The notes under the pieces were generated by a model. It ran no database searches. It saw nothing but the letters and a program-made list of their open reading frames with translations, and had not been told where the DNA came from. The position numbers were made by a program, and so were the translations under genes. From contig OY970300.1 of NCBI GenBank assembly GCA_963716245.1, positions 930,001-994,000 of the forward strand: DNA of 64,000 nucleotides. The letters run 5' to 3'. This stretch comes from VRUE01 sp963716245. GTDB taxonomy: Bacteria > Actinomycetota > Thermoleophilia > Solirubrobacterales > 70-9. Position 1 is the stretch's first letter, and each line of letters starts with the position of its first letter. Below are positions 38,959 through 48,228 of the stretch, one piece after another.

Positions 38959-41952
38959 GTGAAGGCTGGAGCAGGAGTGCGGGGAACGATCGTCACGGCT
39001 GTTCTCGTGTTGACCGCCGCGTTTGCGGCGAGCGCGAGCGCCGCCACCATCGTCGGTCCCCAGGACCCGAACGACCCGCAGGTCGACAGTCCGTGGCAGG
39101 CGGGGACCTGCACGAAAGACGTCCCCACCTGCAGCGTCGCGACCCCGGACCAGTTCTTCGAACTCGCGGCCGGCCATCCTCCGGTCGGCTTCACCCAGTT
39201 CATCGTCAACCACATCCCGAACCCGAACCCGTTGCTGCCGGACATCCCCGAAGGCAACATCCGCACGCTGCGCGTGGACATCCCGACCGGGTTCACCGTC
39301 AACCCGCAGGCGACGACGGTGCGCTGCCAGCTCGCGCCGGAAGAGAGCCCGGCCGGTTGTCCCCCTGCCTCGAAAGTGGGGACCAGCATCGTCACCGCGA
39401 CCAACCCGACCACCGGCTTTTCCCAGACCCTGCCCACCGCCGACGTCTTCAACATCGAACCCGAACCGGGCGAACCGGCCCGCTTCGGATTCAGCGTGCT
39501 CGGCAACGACGTGTTCCTCGACACCGACATCGAATGGGAGGGCGACTACCACGAGTACTTCACGATTCACGCGCACAAACTCGAACTTCCGATCCCCGGC
39601 TTCGAGGCGGCGCGGATCGCCAAAAACCGGCTCGTGTTCAACGGACGCGCGGGCGATGGGACCTTCCTGACCACGCCCCCGACCTGTCTCGGGCCGGCGG
39701 TCCCAGGGTCGCCGTTCGAGCACGTCTACTCCACCTGGCTCCGAACCGACTCCTTCGAGAAACCCGACCCCAATTTCCCGAACGGATCGGAATACGTCGA
39801 GTCGAAGATTCCGCGCAAACCGCCCGCATTCGAAACGTCGCCGAAAAATTGCGACGACATCCCCTTCGATCCGTCGATCACGGTGGTCCCCGGCACCGAC
39901 CAGACCGATTCGCCGGCGGGCGCGACGGTGGTCGTCAACCTGCCTGAGATCAAAGGAGGGGAGAACCAGGCGACCTCCCACGTTCGCTCGGCCCGCGTGA
40001 CGATGCCGGCCGGGATGGGTCTCAACCCGTCCGCCGCGAACGGCTTGGTCGCCTGCACGGACGAGCAGTTCGGCAAGGGGACCAGGAACCCGGTCGCCTG
40101 CCCGCCCGCGTCGCAGATCGGGACCGTCGCGGTCGACACCCCGCCGCTGCCCCCCGGGGCGCTGACCGGATCGGTCTACGTCGGGCAGCCGCTCAGCCGC
40201 GACCCGGCTTCAGGCGACCTCTACCGGATCTTCGTCACGGCGGAGTCGAGTCGGTACGACATCTCGGCCCGGCTGCTCGGCAAAGTCAGCGCCGACCCGC
40301 AGACCGGGCAGCTGACGACGACCTTCGACGACGGGCCCTTGGGTAACGGCCCGGGCAGGGTCCCACTGCCGGGACTGCCCCAGGTGCCCTTCGAGGCGTT
40401 CCGGCTGAGCTTCAACGGCGGCCCAAAGGCACCGTTGACCAGCCCGCCCACCTGCGGGCCGAACACGACCGCCTCGTCCCTGACGCCCTGGTCTTCGGCA
40501 CAGGGAATCTCACCGGTCGGGGCACCCGACGGAAGCGGTCCTTCGCCGGATCCGCCCGCCACGCCCACGGCCGCCTTCGGCCTCGCCTCCCTGCCGGGCG
40601 GCGGCGACTGTCCTAAAACCCTGGCCGAGCGACCCTTCTCGCCGAGCTTCGCGACCGGGACGACCAACAAGAAAGCCGGTGCCTTCACGACGCTCTCGGT
40701 CGAGATGGGACGCGCCGACGGCCAGCAGGAGCTGAAGGCCGTCGACGTGACCCTGCCGCCCGGGCACACCGCAAAACTGGCGGGGCTCAAATACTGCCCC
40801 GAGTCCGCGATCGCCGCGGCGGCTGGCAGGAGCGGTGAGGAGGAGGCAGCCTCGTCTAGCTGTCCCGAGTCGAGCTTCGTCGGCAGCGCCGTCGTCAAGG
40901 CCGGCAGCGGCCCGGAGCCGCTCGAGATCGCCGGCAAGGCCTTCCTCGCCGGTCCCTACAGAGGGGCTCCCCTCTCCCTGGCATTCATCACCCCCGCGAC
41001 GGCCGGCCCCTTCGACCTCGGCACCGTCGTCGAGAGAGTGGCGCTGTTCGTCGACCCGCGAACCGCCCAGATCCACGCCGTGTCGGACCCGATTCCGCAT
41101 GTCTTCGGGGGCGCCCTGCTCAACATTCGCTCGGTCGTAGCCAAGACGGACCGGCCGCGGTTCTCGATCAATCCGACCAACTGCTCGCCGAAGAGCACTG
41201 CGGGCAGCCTCAAGGGCGGCGGCGCCAACCCGCTCGACGTCGCCGCGTTCAGCTCCTTCGCGGTCTCCTCGCCGTTCGACGTCAACGACTGCGACAAACT
41301 CGGCTTCAAACCGAAACTGTTCCTGCGCATCTTCGGCGCGATGAAACGGGCGAAGAACCCGAAACTGCGCGCCGTCTTCATCACCCGCAAAGAGGACGCG
41401 AACCCGGCGCGAGTGGCGGTGACGCTGCCGCGCTCGCTCTTCCTCGACCAGAGCAGCATCTCGAAAGTCTGCACCCGGCCCCAGTACGAGGCGCGCAACT
41501 GTCCGAAAAAATCGGTCTACGGCTACGCCCGCGCCTTCACGCCGCTGCTCGACAAGCCGCTCGAAGGCCCCGTGTTCCTGCGTTCGTCGGACAACGACCT
41601 ACCCGACCTGGTTGCCTCGCTGCGCGGCCAGGTCGACATCGACCTGGCCGGGCGGATCGACGCCGTCAAAGGCCGGATCCGCAACACCTTCGACGTCGTG
41701 CCCGACGTGCCCGTCTCGAAGTTCGTCCTCGTCACGCGGGGCGGCAAAAAAGGCCTGCTGACCAACTCACGCAACCAGTGCCCGAAGAAAAAACGCACCA
41801 AAGGCGGCAAACGCGTCAAACCGGTGCGGGCGATCGCCAGGATCAAAGGCCAGAACGGCAAGAAAGCCAACCAGCGCCCGAAGCTGCGCACGGCCTGCGG
41901 CAAAAAAGGCAAAGGCAAAGGCAAAAAAGCGGGACGCGGCGGGCGGCGCTGA
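38959..41952 (+). CDS. Large secreted protein with four internal C...CPxxS repeats and a basic tail
   Basis: 997 residues from GTG 38959, chosen because AAGGGAG lies 6 nt upstream and the result is a clean signal peptide ending ASASAATIVGP; ATG 38935 would add eight residues. Four modules begin at about 39277, 40003, 40747 and 41419. Each has a strand pattern like VTLPxG, then a Cys, then CPxxSxxG and a GxVYxxxP-like strand. The last 55 residues are very rich in Lys, Arg and Gly, perhaps wall-binding. Lys is written AAA far more than in neighbouring genes. No known family is recognised and the function is unknown. Confidence 0.75.
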   Translation: MKAGAGVRGTIVTAVLVLTAAFAASASAATIVGPQDPNDPQVDSPWQAGTCTKDVPTCSVATPDQFFELAAGHPPVGFTQFIVNHIPNPNPLLPDIPEGNIRTLRVDIPTGFTVNPQATTVRCQLAPEESPAGCPPASKVGTSIVTATNPTTGFSQTLPTADVFNIEPEPGEPARFGFSVLGNDVFLDTDIEWEGDYHEYFTIHAHKLELPIPGFEAARIAKNRLVFNGRAGDGTFLTTPPTCLGPAVPGSPFEHVYSTWLRTDSFEKPDPNFPNGSEYVESKIPRKPPAFETSPKNCDDIPFDPSITVVPGTDQTDSPAGATVVVNLPEIKGGENQATSHVRSARVTMPAGMGLNPSAANGLVACTDEQFGKGTRNPVACPPASQIGTVAVDTPPLPPGALTGSVYVGQPLSRDPASGDLYRIFVTAESSRYDISARLLGKVSADPQTGQLTTTFDDGPLGNGPGRVPLPGLPQVPFEAFRLSFNGGPKAPLTSPPTCGPNTTASSLTPWSSAQGISPVGAPDGSGPSPDPPATPTAAFGLASLPGGGDCPKTLAERPFSPSFATGTTNKKAGAFTTLSVEMGRADGQQELKAVDVTLPPGHTAKLAGLKYCPESAIAAAAGRSGEEEAASSSCPESSFVGSAVVKAGSGPEPLEIAGKAFLAGPYRGAPLSLAFITPATAGPFDLGTVVERVALFVDPRTAQIHAVSDPIPHVFGGALLNIRSVVAKTDRPRFSINPTNCSPKSTAGSLKGGGANPLDVAAFSSFAVSSPFDVNDCDKLGFKPKLFLRIFGAMKRAKNPKLRAVFITRKEDANPARVAVTLPRSLFLDQSSISKVCTRPQYEARNCPKKSVYGYARAFTPLLDKPLEGPVFLRSSDNDLPDLVASLRGQVDIDLAGRIDAVKGRIRNTFDVVPDVPVSKFVLVTRGGKKGLLTNSRNQCPKKKRTKGGKRVKPVRAIARIKGQNGKKANQRPKLRTACGKKGKGKGKKAGRGGRR

Positions 41953-41986
41953 GAGGCCGTCGATCACCGTCTAGCCTCCCGCGTCG

Positions 41987-43021
41987 GTGCGCCCGACGCT
42001 TTCGGTCCTGATCGTCGCCTGGAACAGCCGCGAGGAGCTGGGCCGGACGCTGCCCGCGCTGCTGCGTGAGCTCGGTGAGGGAGACGAGCTGATCGTCGTC
42101 GACAACGGCTCCGAGGACGGGACGCCCGAGTCCGTCGAAGCACTGGCCCCCGCGGCGAAGGTCCTGCGCAGCGGCCGCAACCTCGGCTTCGCGGCGGGCT
42201 GCAACGCGGGCGCCGAGCGTGCGACGGGCGACCTGCTCGCGATCCTCAACCCCGACGCGGCGCCGAGGCTGGGTTGGGGGGAGGCGATCCGCCGGCCGCT
42301 GGTCGACGGGCGCGGCTGGGCCGCCTGGCAGGCGCTGGTCGCCGACGAGGGCGGCACGCGGATCAACTCCGCCGGCAACCCGATCCACTTCACTGGGATC
42401 GTCTGGGCCGGCGGGCACGGAGAGCCGATCGAGGCGGCGCCCGCGGCGGGCGAGGTGCCGGTCCTCTCGGGCGCCTGCCTGGCGATCCCGCTGGCGACCT
42501 GGAGGGCGGTCGGAGGCTTCCCGGAGCGCTTCTTCCTCTACCACGAGGACGTCGACCTCTCGCTGCGGCTCCGCCTCGGCGGCGGCAAGCTGGGGATCGA
42601 ACCGGCAGCGGTCGTCGACCACGACTACGAGTTCGGCGCCCGCGAGCACAAGTGGCGCTGGCTCGAGCGCAACCGCTGGGCCTTTCTGATCCGCGTCTAC
42701 CCGACGCCAGTGCTCGCCCTCGTCGCACCGGCCCTGCTGGCGACCGAGCTGGCGCTGGTCCCGGCCTCGATCGCGGCCGGATGGGGCCGCCAGAAGCTCG
42801 CGGCGAGCGGCGAAGCCATCCGCTGGCTGCCGAGCCTCCTGCGCGAGCGGCGGCGAGTCCAGGCGGGCCGCAAGGTCAGCGCAGCCGAGTTCGCCTCCTG
42901 GCTGACCCCCGACCTCGACTCGCCCTTCATTCCCGCCGCGGCGCGTTCGGGGGCGGTGCGGGCCGCGCTACGGGGCTATTGGTGGGCCGTGGGGCTTCTG
43001 CTTCGTCGCAGCCGACTTTGA
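41987..43021 (+). CDS. Family 2 glycosyltransferase (rhamnosyltransferase-like)
   Basis: 344 residues. LSVLIVAWNSREELGRTLPALL and ELIVVDNGSEDGTPESV start the GT-A fold; ATGDLLAILNPDAAPR holds the metal-binding Asp pair region, LSGACLAIPLATW and FLYHEDVDLSLRLRLGG complete the active site. The pattern is that of WbbL-like enzymes that add sugars to wall or O-antigen polymers. The C-terminal 90 residues include an amphipathic membrane-associated part. TAGCCT (41972-41977) is 9 nt before the GTG. Confidence 0.88.
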   Translation: MRPTLSVLIVAWNSREELGRTLPALLRELGEGDELIVVDNGSEDGTPESVEALAPAAKVLRSGRNLGFAAGCNAGAERATGDLLAILNPDAAPRLGWGEAIRRPLVDGRGWAAWQALVADEGGTRINSAGNPIHFTGIVWAGGHGEPIEAAPAAGEVPVLSGACLAIPLATWRAVGGFPERFFLYHEDVDLSLRLRLGGGKLGIEPAAVVDHDYEFGAREHKWRWLERNRWAFLIRVYPTPVLALVAPALLATELALVPASIAAGWGRQKLAASGEAIRWLPSLLRERRRVQAGRKVSAAEFASWLTPDLDSPFIPAAARSGAVRAALRGYWWAVGLLLRRSRL

Positions 43022-43038
43022 CCACGCTTCAGCGTGGT
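43021..43038. terminator. Bidirectional stem-loop between convergent genes
   Basis: ACCACGCT (43021-43028) and AGCGTGGT (43031-43038) form a tight perfect hairpin starting at the last base of the glycosyltransferase gene and ending 20 nt before the 3' end of the convergent SDR gene. No T-run follows. Confidence 0.45.
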
Positions 43039-43058
43039 GAATCTCCGATACGGGGCGA

Positions 43059-43772
43059 TCAGGTCGGCTGGCTGGTCGGCCGGATCAGGATCTCGTTGAC
43101 GTCCACGCCCGCCGGCTGCTCCATCGCGTAGATCACCGCCCGGGCGATGTCGTCGTCGCGCAGCGCCCACTCGCCGGGCCGGTTGTCGAAGAAGGGCGTG
43201 TCGACCATGCCGGGCTCGATCAGCGTGACGCGGATCGCGTGGTTCTCGTGCATCTGCCGCAGCTCGGCGCGCAGCGCCTCGCCGATTGCCGTCGCCGCCC
43301 ACTTGGTCGCCGAGTAGAGCGATCCGGGCAGGGCCCGGCGCCCGGCCACCGAGCTGGTGATCAGCACGTGCCCGTCGCCGCGCTCGAGCAGGTGGGGGAG
43401 GGTCGAGCGGATCGTCAGCGCGACGCCATAGACGTTGGTCAGCACCATCGAGCGCCAGTGCTCGGGCGACTCCTCGAGGAAGCCGCGGGTCGCCCCGAAG
43501 CCGGCGTTGGCGAAGACCGCGTCGATCCGGCCGAAGGCGCCGAGGCCGGCCGCGGTCGTCGCCTCGACCTCGTCCCACTCCGTCACGTCGCACTGCACGG
43601 CGATCGCCCGCTCCGGGCCGCCCAGCCCGTCGGCCAGCTCCTGGAGCGGCTCCAGCCGCCGCGCCGCCAGCACGAGCCGGTGGGTCCCGGCCGCCGCCCG
43701 CGCCGTGGCGGCGCCGATGCCGCTGTTCGCACCGGTGATCAGCAGGACGGGATCGCTCTGTGCAGCCGCCAT
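43059..43772 (-). CDS. Short-chain dehydrogenase/reductase
   Basis: 237 residues. NAD(P)-binding LLITGANSGIGAATARAAA, AVQCDVTEWDEV, VFANAGFGATRGF, and the catalytic Ser in LITSSVAGRR with the YSATK Tyr-Lys pair. LIEPGMVDTPFF follows. The family oxidises or reduces alcohols and ketones; the substrate is not evident. Neighbours give no pathway. Confidence 0.92.
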   Translation of the reverse strand: MAAAQSDPVLLITGANSGIGAATARAAAGTHRLVLAARRLEPLQELADGLGGPERAIAVQCDVTEWDEVEATTAAGLGAFGRIDAVFANAGFGATRGFLEESPEHWRSMVLTNVYGVALTIRSTLPHLLERGDGHVLITSSVAGRRALPGSLYSATKWAATAIGEALRAELRQMHENHAIRVTLIEPGMVDTPFFDNRPGEWALRDDDIARAVIYAMEQPAGVDVNEILIRPTSQPT

Positions 43773-43888
43773 CGCCCTCGATTCTTCCAGGGCGGTCGAG
43801 GTTGTGCTCGGTATGCGGGGACAAGCTCGACCGCCCTGGCGGTCCGGCCGGCCACCCGCGACCGGGGGGTTGCGATAATTGGCCGTCC

Positions 43889-44302
43889 GTGGACCCGGCC
43901 CGCAAGCGAAAGATCCGGCTCGTCGTCGCGCTCGGCACCGCCGTCCTGCTCGCCGCCGCGCTCGTCTACACGTCCTTCAGCGCCTCGACCGAGGCGAAGG
44001 AGCCCTCGCAGCTGCTCGCCGCCGCGCCGGGGACCAGCTACGAGCTGACCGGGCGCGTCGTCAAGGGCAGTGTCCGGCACGAGGGCGAGGGGCTGCGCTT
44101 CCGGGTCGCCGACCGAGACGACGCGAGCAAGAGCATCCCGGTCACCTACAGCGGGACCGTCCCCGATCCGTTCCGGGGCGGGCGCGAGATCATCCTCACG
44201 GGCACCGTCGAGGACGGCGTCTTCGTCGGCGAGCGCGACACGCTCGTCACCAAGTGCCCGTCGAAGTTCACGACGGACAGCCCGCCCACGAATGCCAGCT
44301 GA
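43889..44302 (+). CDS. ccmE: Haem chaperone CcmE, cysteine-type
   Basis: 137 residues from GTG 43889, 9 nt after GATAAT. An N-terminal anchor (RKRKIRLVVALGTAVLLAAALVYTSF) leads to an OB-fold: YELTGRVVKGSVRHEGEGLRFRVAD, IPVTYSGTVPDPFRGGREIILTG. The haem-binding site is VTKCPSKF, a CxxxF version in place of the usual HxxxY. Cys-type CcmE (CxxxY) is known in archaea and Desulfovibrio. It carries haem to CcmF and overlaps ccmF by 11 nt. Confidence 0.9.
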   Translation: MDPARKRKIRLVVALGTAVLLAAALVYTSFSASTEAKEPSQLLAAAPGTSYELTGRVVKGSVRHEGEGLRFRVADRDDASKSIPVTYSGTVPDPFRGGREIILTGTVEDGVFVGERDTLVTKCPSKFTTDSPPTNAS

Positions 44303-46691
44303 GGTCGGCAGCGCCGCCCTGGCGCTCGCCTTCCTGACCGCGATCTTCGCCGCCGTCGCGGCGCTGGTCGGCAGCCGCGGCGAGCGCCGCTGGGTCGACG
44401 CCTCGCGCCGCGCGGTCTACGCGCTCTGCGCGCTGCTCACCCTCTGCGTGGTCGTCCTCGAGGTCGCCTTCGCCAGCGACGACTTCTCGTTCGAGCTGGT
44501 CCAGCAGCACTCCTCGATCGACACGCCCGCCTTCTACAAGCTGGGGGCGATGTGGTCGAGCCAGGAGGGCTCGCTGCTGCTCTGGGCCTGGGTGCTCTCG
44601 ATCGCCTCCTCGGCGGCGCTCTACGCGACGCGCGGCAGGCTGCGCGAGGTCGTCCCTTACGCCACCGCGACGATGGCCGGCGTCGCCGCCTTCTTCACCG
44701 GCCTGATGCTCTTTGGCAGCGGCGTCGACCCCTTCGCGACGCTCGGCTCCCCGCCTCCTGACGGCGTCGGCCTCAACCCGCTGCTGCGCCACCCGAGCAT
44801 GATGATCCACCCGCCGATGCTCTACTCGGGGTACGTCGCCTTCACGATCCCCTTCGCCTTCGCGGTCGGCGCCCTGGCGGCACGGCGCCTCGATGCGGCC
44901 TGGATCCGCTCGACCCGTCGCTTCGCGCTGATCGCCTGGGCCTTCCTCGGGCTCGGCCTGCTGCTCGGCGCCCGCTGGTCCTACACGGAGCTCGGCTGGG
45001 GCGGCTACTGGGCTTGGGACCCGGTCGAGAACGCGGCGCTGATGCCCTGGCTGACCGGCACGGCGTTCCTGCACTCGATCATGGTCCAGGAGAAGCGCGG
45101 CATGCTGAGGGTCTGGAACGTCTCGCTGATCGTCGGCACCTTCGCGCTGGCCCTGCTCGGCACCTTCCTCGTCCGGTCGGGCGTCCTGCAGTCGATCCAC
45201 GCCTTCGGCGACAGCACCGTCGGCCCCTACATCCTCGGCCTGATCGCGGTCGTGCTGCTCGGCTCGACGGCTCTGATCGTCTCCCGGCTCGACGAGCTGC
45301 GCTCGCCGAAGCGGATCGACTCGCTCGCCTCGCGCGAGGCCGTCTTCCTGGTCAACAACCTGCTGCTCGTCGCCCTCTGCGCGACGATCTTCTGGGGCAC
45401 CTTCTTCCCGCTGATCTCCGAGCTGTTCACCGGCGAGAAGGCGTCCCTGGCGGCGCCGTGGTTCGACCAGTACACGACCCCGCTCGCCGTCCTCCTCGTC
45501 CTCTTCACCGGGATCGGGCCGCTGCTCGCCTGGCGCCGGATCAGCTGGGCGTCGGCCCGGCGCGTGTTCGTGGCGCCGGCGGTCGTCGCGGCGGCGACCG
45601 GGATCCTCCTCGCGCTGGCGACCGATGCGGCGCGCAGCCCCTGGGCGCTGGCGCTGTTCGTCTTCGCCGCCTTCTCCCTGACCGGCCTGGCGCAGGAGGT
45701 CTGGCGCGGCGCCGCGGCGAGCCGCACGCTCGCCGGCGGCTCGATCCCCGCGGCGCTGCTCGCGGTCACCTCGCGCAACCGGCGCCGCTACGGCGGCTAC
45801 CTCGTCCACGCGGGCGTCGCGGTGCTGCTGATCGGGATCGCCGCGTCGTCGAGCTTCCAGACCAAACGCGACCTGACGCTGCGGCCGGGGGAAAGCGCCG
45901 TGGTCGAAGGGCGCACCGTCGAGTACGAGCGGGCGACGGTGCGGGTCGACCGCGAAGCGCTCACCCTCGGCGCGGTCCTCGCGGTCGAGCAGGGCGGCGA
46001 GCGGGTGGCGACGCTGCGTCCCAGCCGCCGCTACTTCCGTCCCAGCGCGGCGGAAACGGGGACGATCGCGAGCTTCTTCGACGGCGAGGCGACCAGCGAG
46101 GTCGGCCTGGACGCGGGCGCCGGCAGCGATCTCTGGACCGCGGTGCAGCCCGACATCGGGCCGATCAGGGGGCGTGCACAGGCGGCGGACGAGGGCTTCC
46201 GCGCCTGCGTGGGCGGCGATCCCGGCACGCCGCCGCAGTGCCGGGCGCTGTCGCGCCTGATGCGCGCGGCGGCGGCGAATCCTCGGCTCCAGCCGGTCGC
46301 GCTGGCGCAGATCGACGCGCTCCAGGCGGCGACCGCCGAGCGGCTGGCGCAGAGCTACGTCTCCGAAGCGGGCACCGCGACCTTCCGCGTGATCGTCGAC
46401 CCGCTCGTCACCTGGGTCTGGATCGGGGGCCTGATCGCCCTGACCGGTGCGCTGATCGCGATCTGGCCCGCCCGCCGGGCCCGCCGGGGCTTCGGCCCCG
46501 GTGGCGAGCTGGAGGCGCTGAAGGAAGCGAAGTACCGCGAGATCCGCGACGCCGAGCTCGACCACGCGGCCGGCAAGCTCTCCGACGAGGACTTCGCCCT
46601 GCTCGATGCCGAGCTGCGCCGCGAAGCGGTCGAGATCCTCGACCGAGCGAACGGCGACCGGCCGGAGGAGAAGACCGCCGGCCCGGTCTAG
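44292..46691 (+). CDS. ccmF: Cytochrome c haem lyase subunit CcmF
   Basis: 799 residues from ATG 44292 with about 13-15 membrane segments. The WWD motif is in LGWGGYWAWDPVENAALMPWL, with external His in HPSMMIHPPMLYSGY and a later HSIMVQEKRG. The C-terminal quarter is a periplasmic beta domain, a final helix and a Glu-rich cytoplasmic tail. CcmF attaches haem to apocytochrome c. Its stop shares a CTAG with the convergent secG stop. Confidence 0.93.
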   Translation: MPAEVGSAALALAFLTAIFAAVAALVGSRGERRWVDASRRAVYALCALLTLCVVVLEVAFASDDFSFELVQQHSSIDTPAFYKLGAMWSSQEGSLLLWAWVLSIASSAALYATRGRLREVVPYATATMAGVAAFFTGLMLFGSGVDPFATLGSPPPDGVGLNPLLRHPSMMIHPPMLYSGYVAFTIPFAFAVGALAARRLDAAWIRSTRRFALIAWAFLGLGLLLGARWSYTELGWGGYWAWDPVENAALMPWLTGTAFLHSIMVQEKRGMLRVWNVSLIVGTFALALLGTFLVRSGVLQSIHAFGDSTVGPYILGLIAVVLLGSTALIVSRLDELRSPKRIDSLASREAVFLVNNLLLVALCATIFWGTFFPLISELFTGEKASLAAPWFDQYTTPLAVLLVLFTGIGPLLAWRRISWASARRVFVAPAVVAAATGILLALATDAARSPWALALFVFAAFSLTGLAQEVWRGAAASRTLAGGSIPAALLAVTSRNRRRYGGYLVHAGVAVLLIGIAASSSFQTKRDLTLRPGESAVVEGRTVEYERATVRVDREALTLGAVLAVEQGGERVATLRPSRRYFRPSAAETGTIASFFDGEATSEVGLDAGAGSDLWTAVQPDIGPIRGRAQAADEGFRACVGGDPGTPPQCRALSRLMRAAAANPRLQPVALAQIDALQAATAERLAQSYVSEAGTATFRVIVDPLVTWVWIGGLIALTGALIAIWPARRARRGFGPGGELEALKEAKYREIRDAELDHAAGKLSDEDFALLDAELRREAVEILDRANGDRPEEKTAGPV

Positions 46692-46912
46692 ATCTTCAGC
46701 AGGACCAGCGTGTTGACGACGAAGAGGACCGCGAAGAAGATCGTCGCCCGGTCCAGGTTGCGCTCGACCATCGAGCCGCCGCCGAAGGAGCTGCCGCCGC
46801 CGCCGATGCCGAAGGCGCCCGAGAGCCCCGCGTCTTTCCCGGAGTGCAGGAGCACGAGGAAGATCACGATCACTGCGATGACCACCTGGAGGAGCGAGAG
46901 CAGGAAATACAT
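46688..46912 (-). CDS. secG: Preprotein translocase subunit SecG
   Basis: 74 residues from the ATG at 46912. Two membrane helices flank a Gly/Ser-rich loop with GAFGIGGGGSSFGGGSMVERNLDRATIF, diagnostic of SecG. It assists SecYE in protein export. In many actinobacteria secG follows tpiA; here it is separate, convergent with ccmF and divergent from alkB. The longer open frame upstream is not SecG-like. Confidence 0.92.
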   Translation of the reverse strand: MYFLLSLLQVVIAVIVIFLVLLHSGKDAGLSGAFGIGGGGSSFGGGSMVERNLDRATIFFAVLFVVNTLVLLKI

Positions 46913-46978
46913 GAGGGCGGATGGTAGCGGCAGCCGCGAGCTTGGGCTTGGACAGGAAGCCGCCAGCCTGTTGCATCT

Positions 46979-47005
46979 CTTTACAAAAGCAGCTATCGTG
47001 TAAAG
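46979..47005. promoter_or_regulatory. Operator-like inverted repeat before alkB
   Basis: CTTTACA (46979-46985) and TGTAAAG (46999-47005) are a perfect 7-bp inverted repeat with a 13-bp spacer, ending 38 nt before the alkB start. The sequence stands out as AT-rich. The TetR-type regulator encoded at the end of the same operon is the natural candidate ligand. Confidence 0.6.
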
Positions 47006-47043
47006 CACGCTGACGATCAAGCTGGCTGTGACAAGGAGGGGCG

Positions 47044-48228
47044 ATGGAGGCACACGCGCATTCGCATGACGAGGGGATTGAGCTGAACCCGGCCGGCTGG
47101 GCCGACTCGAAGCGGTACGCCTGGCTGCTCGGCCTGATCGTCCCGGCCCTGCCGTTCATCGCCTGGGCCTGGGTCGAGCTGACCGGCCTTGGCATCTTCT
47201 GGTTCTTCGGCCCGATCCTCGTCTTCGTGGTCTTCCCGCTGCTCGACGCGATCGTCGGGATGGACGCCGAGAATCCGCCCGACAGCACCATCAAGTGGCT
47301 CGAACAGGACCGCTACTACCGCTGGTGCACCTACGTCTTCATCCCGCTCCAGTACGCCGGCCTCGTCTTCGCCTGCTGGTTGTGGGCGGAGGGAGGGCTC
47401 TCGACGGTGGAGAGCATCGGCCTCGCCCTGACGATGGGGACGGTCAGCGGGATCGCGATCAACACCGCCCACGAGCTGGGCCACAAGCGGGCCAGCCTCG
47501 AGAAGTGGCTGAGCAAGGTCGCGCTCGCGCAGAGCGGCTACGGCCACTTCTTCATCGAGCACAACCGCGGCCACCACGTCCGCGTCGCGACCCCCGAGGA
47601 CCCGGCCAGCGCCCGGATGGGGGAGAGCTTCTGGGCCTTCCTGCCGCGCACCGTCTCGGGCAGCCTCGGCTCGGCGTGGGGGCTGGAGCGGACCCGGCTG
47701 GCGCGGCTCGAGCGCTCCCCGTGGTCGATCCACAACGACATCCTCCAGGCCTGGGCGATGACCGTCGGCCTCTTCGCCGTCCTCGCCGTCGCCTTCGGGC
47801 CGGTCGTCCTGCCCTATCTGCTGCTCCAGGCGGTCGTCGGCTTCTCCCTGCTCGAGGTCGTGAACTACCTCGAGCACTACGGGCTGCGGCGCCAGAAGCG
47901 CGAGGACGGGCGCTACGAGCGCTGCCTCCCCGAGCACAGCTGGAACAGCAACAACGTCGCCTCCAACGTGCTGCTCTACCACCTGCAGCGCCACAGCGAC
48001 CACCACGCCAACCCCACCCGCCGCTACCAGGCGCTCCGCCACGTCGACCAGGCCCCGCAGCTGCCGACCGGCTACGCGGGGATGATCGTGCTCGCCTGGT
48101 TCCCGCCGCTCTGGCGCCGAGTCATGGACCGTCGCCTGCTCGACCACTACGACGGGGACCTGACGCGCGCCAACATCGAGCCGCGGGTCGCCGCCAAGGT
48201 GCTGGCCCGCTACGGGGCGGCGTCGTGA
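47044..48228 (+). CDS. alkB: Alkane 1-monooxygenase (AlkB)
   Basis: 394 residues. All His boxes of the diiron membrane hydroxylases are present: NTAHELGHKRASLEKWL, EHNRGHHVRVATPEDPASAR, VNYLEHYGLRR and LQRHSDHHANPTRRYQ. LEHYGLRR is typical of true alkane hydroxylases rather than desaturases. Six membrane segments are visible. AAGGAGGG lies 3 nt before the ATG. It oxidises medium-chain alkanes to 1-alkanols using electrons from the rubredoxin encoded next. Confidence 0.95.
   Translation: MEAHAHSHDEGIELNPAGWADSKRYAWLLGLIVPALPFIAWAWVELTGLGIFWFFGPILVFVVFPLLDAIVGMDAENPPDSTIKWLEQDRYYRWCTYVFIPLQYAGLVFACWLWAEGGLSTVESIGLALTMGTVSGIAINTAHELGHKRASLEKWLSKVALAQSGYGHFFIEHNRGHHVRVATPEDPASARMGESFWAFLPRTVSGSLGSAWGLERTRLARLERSPWSIHNDILQAWAMTVGLFAVLAVAFGPVVLPYLLLQAVVGFSLLEVVNYLEHYGLRRQKREDGRYERCLPEHSWNSNNVASNVLLYHLQRHSDHHANPTRRYQALRHVDQAPQLPTGYAGMIVLAWFPPLWRRVMDRRLLDHYDGDLTRANIEPRVAAKVLARYGAAS

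Noticed and set aside
44268..47294. A 1008-codon minus-strand open frame opposite ccmF, secG and alkB
   Set aside because: It is the antisense shadow of ccmF, with low-complexity Arg/Asp/Gln composition and no domain; SecG lies in another frame.
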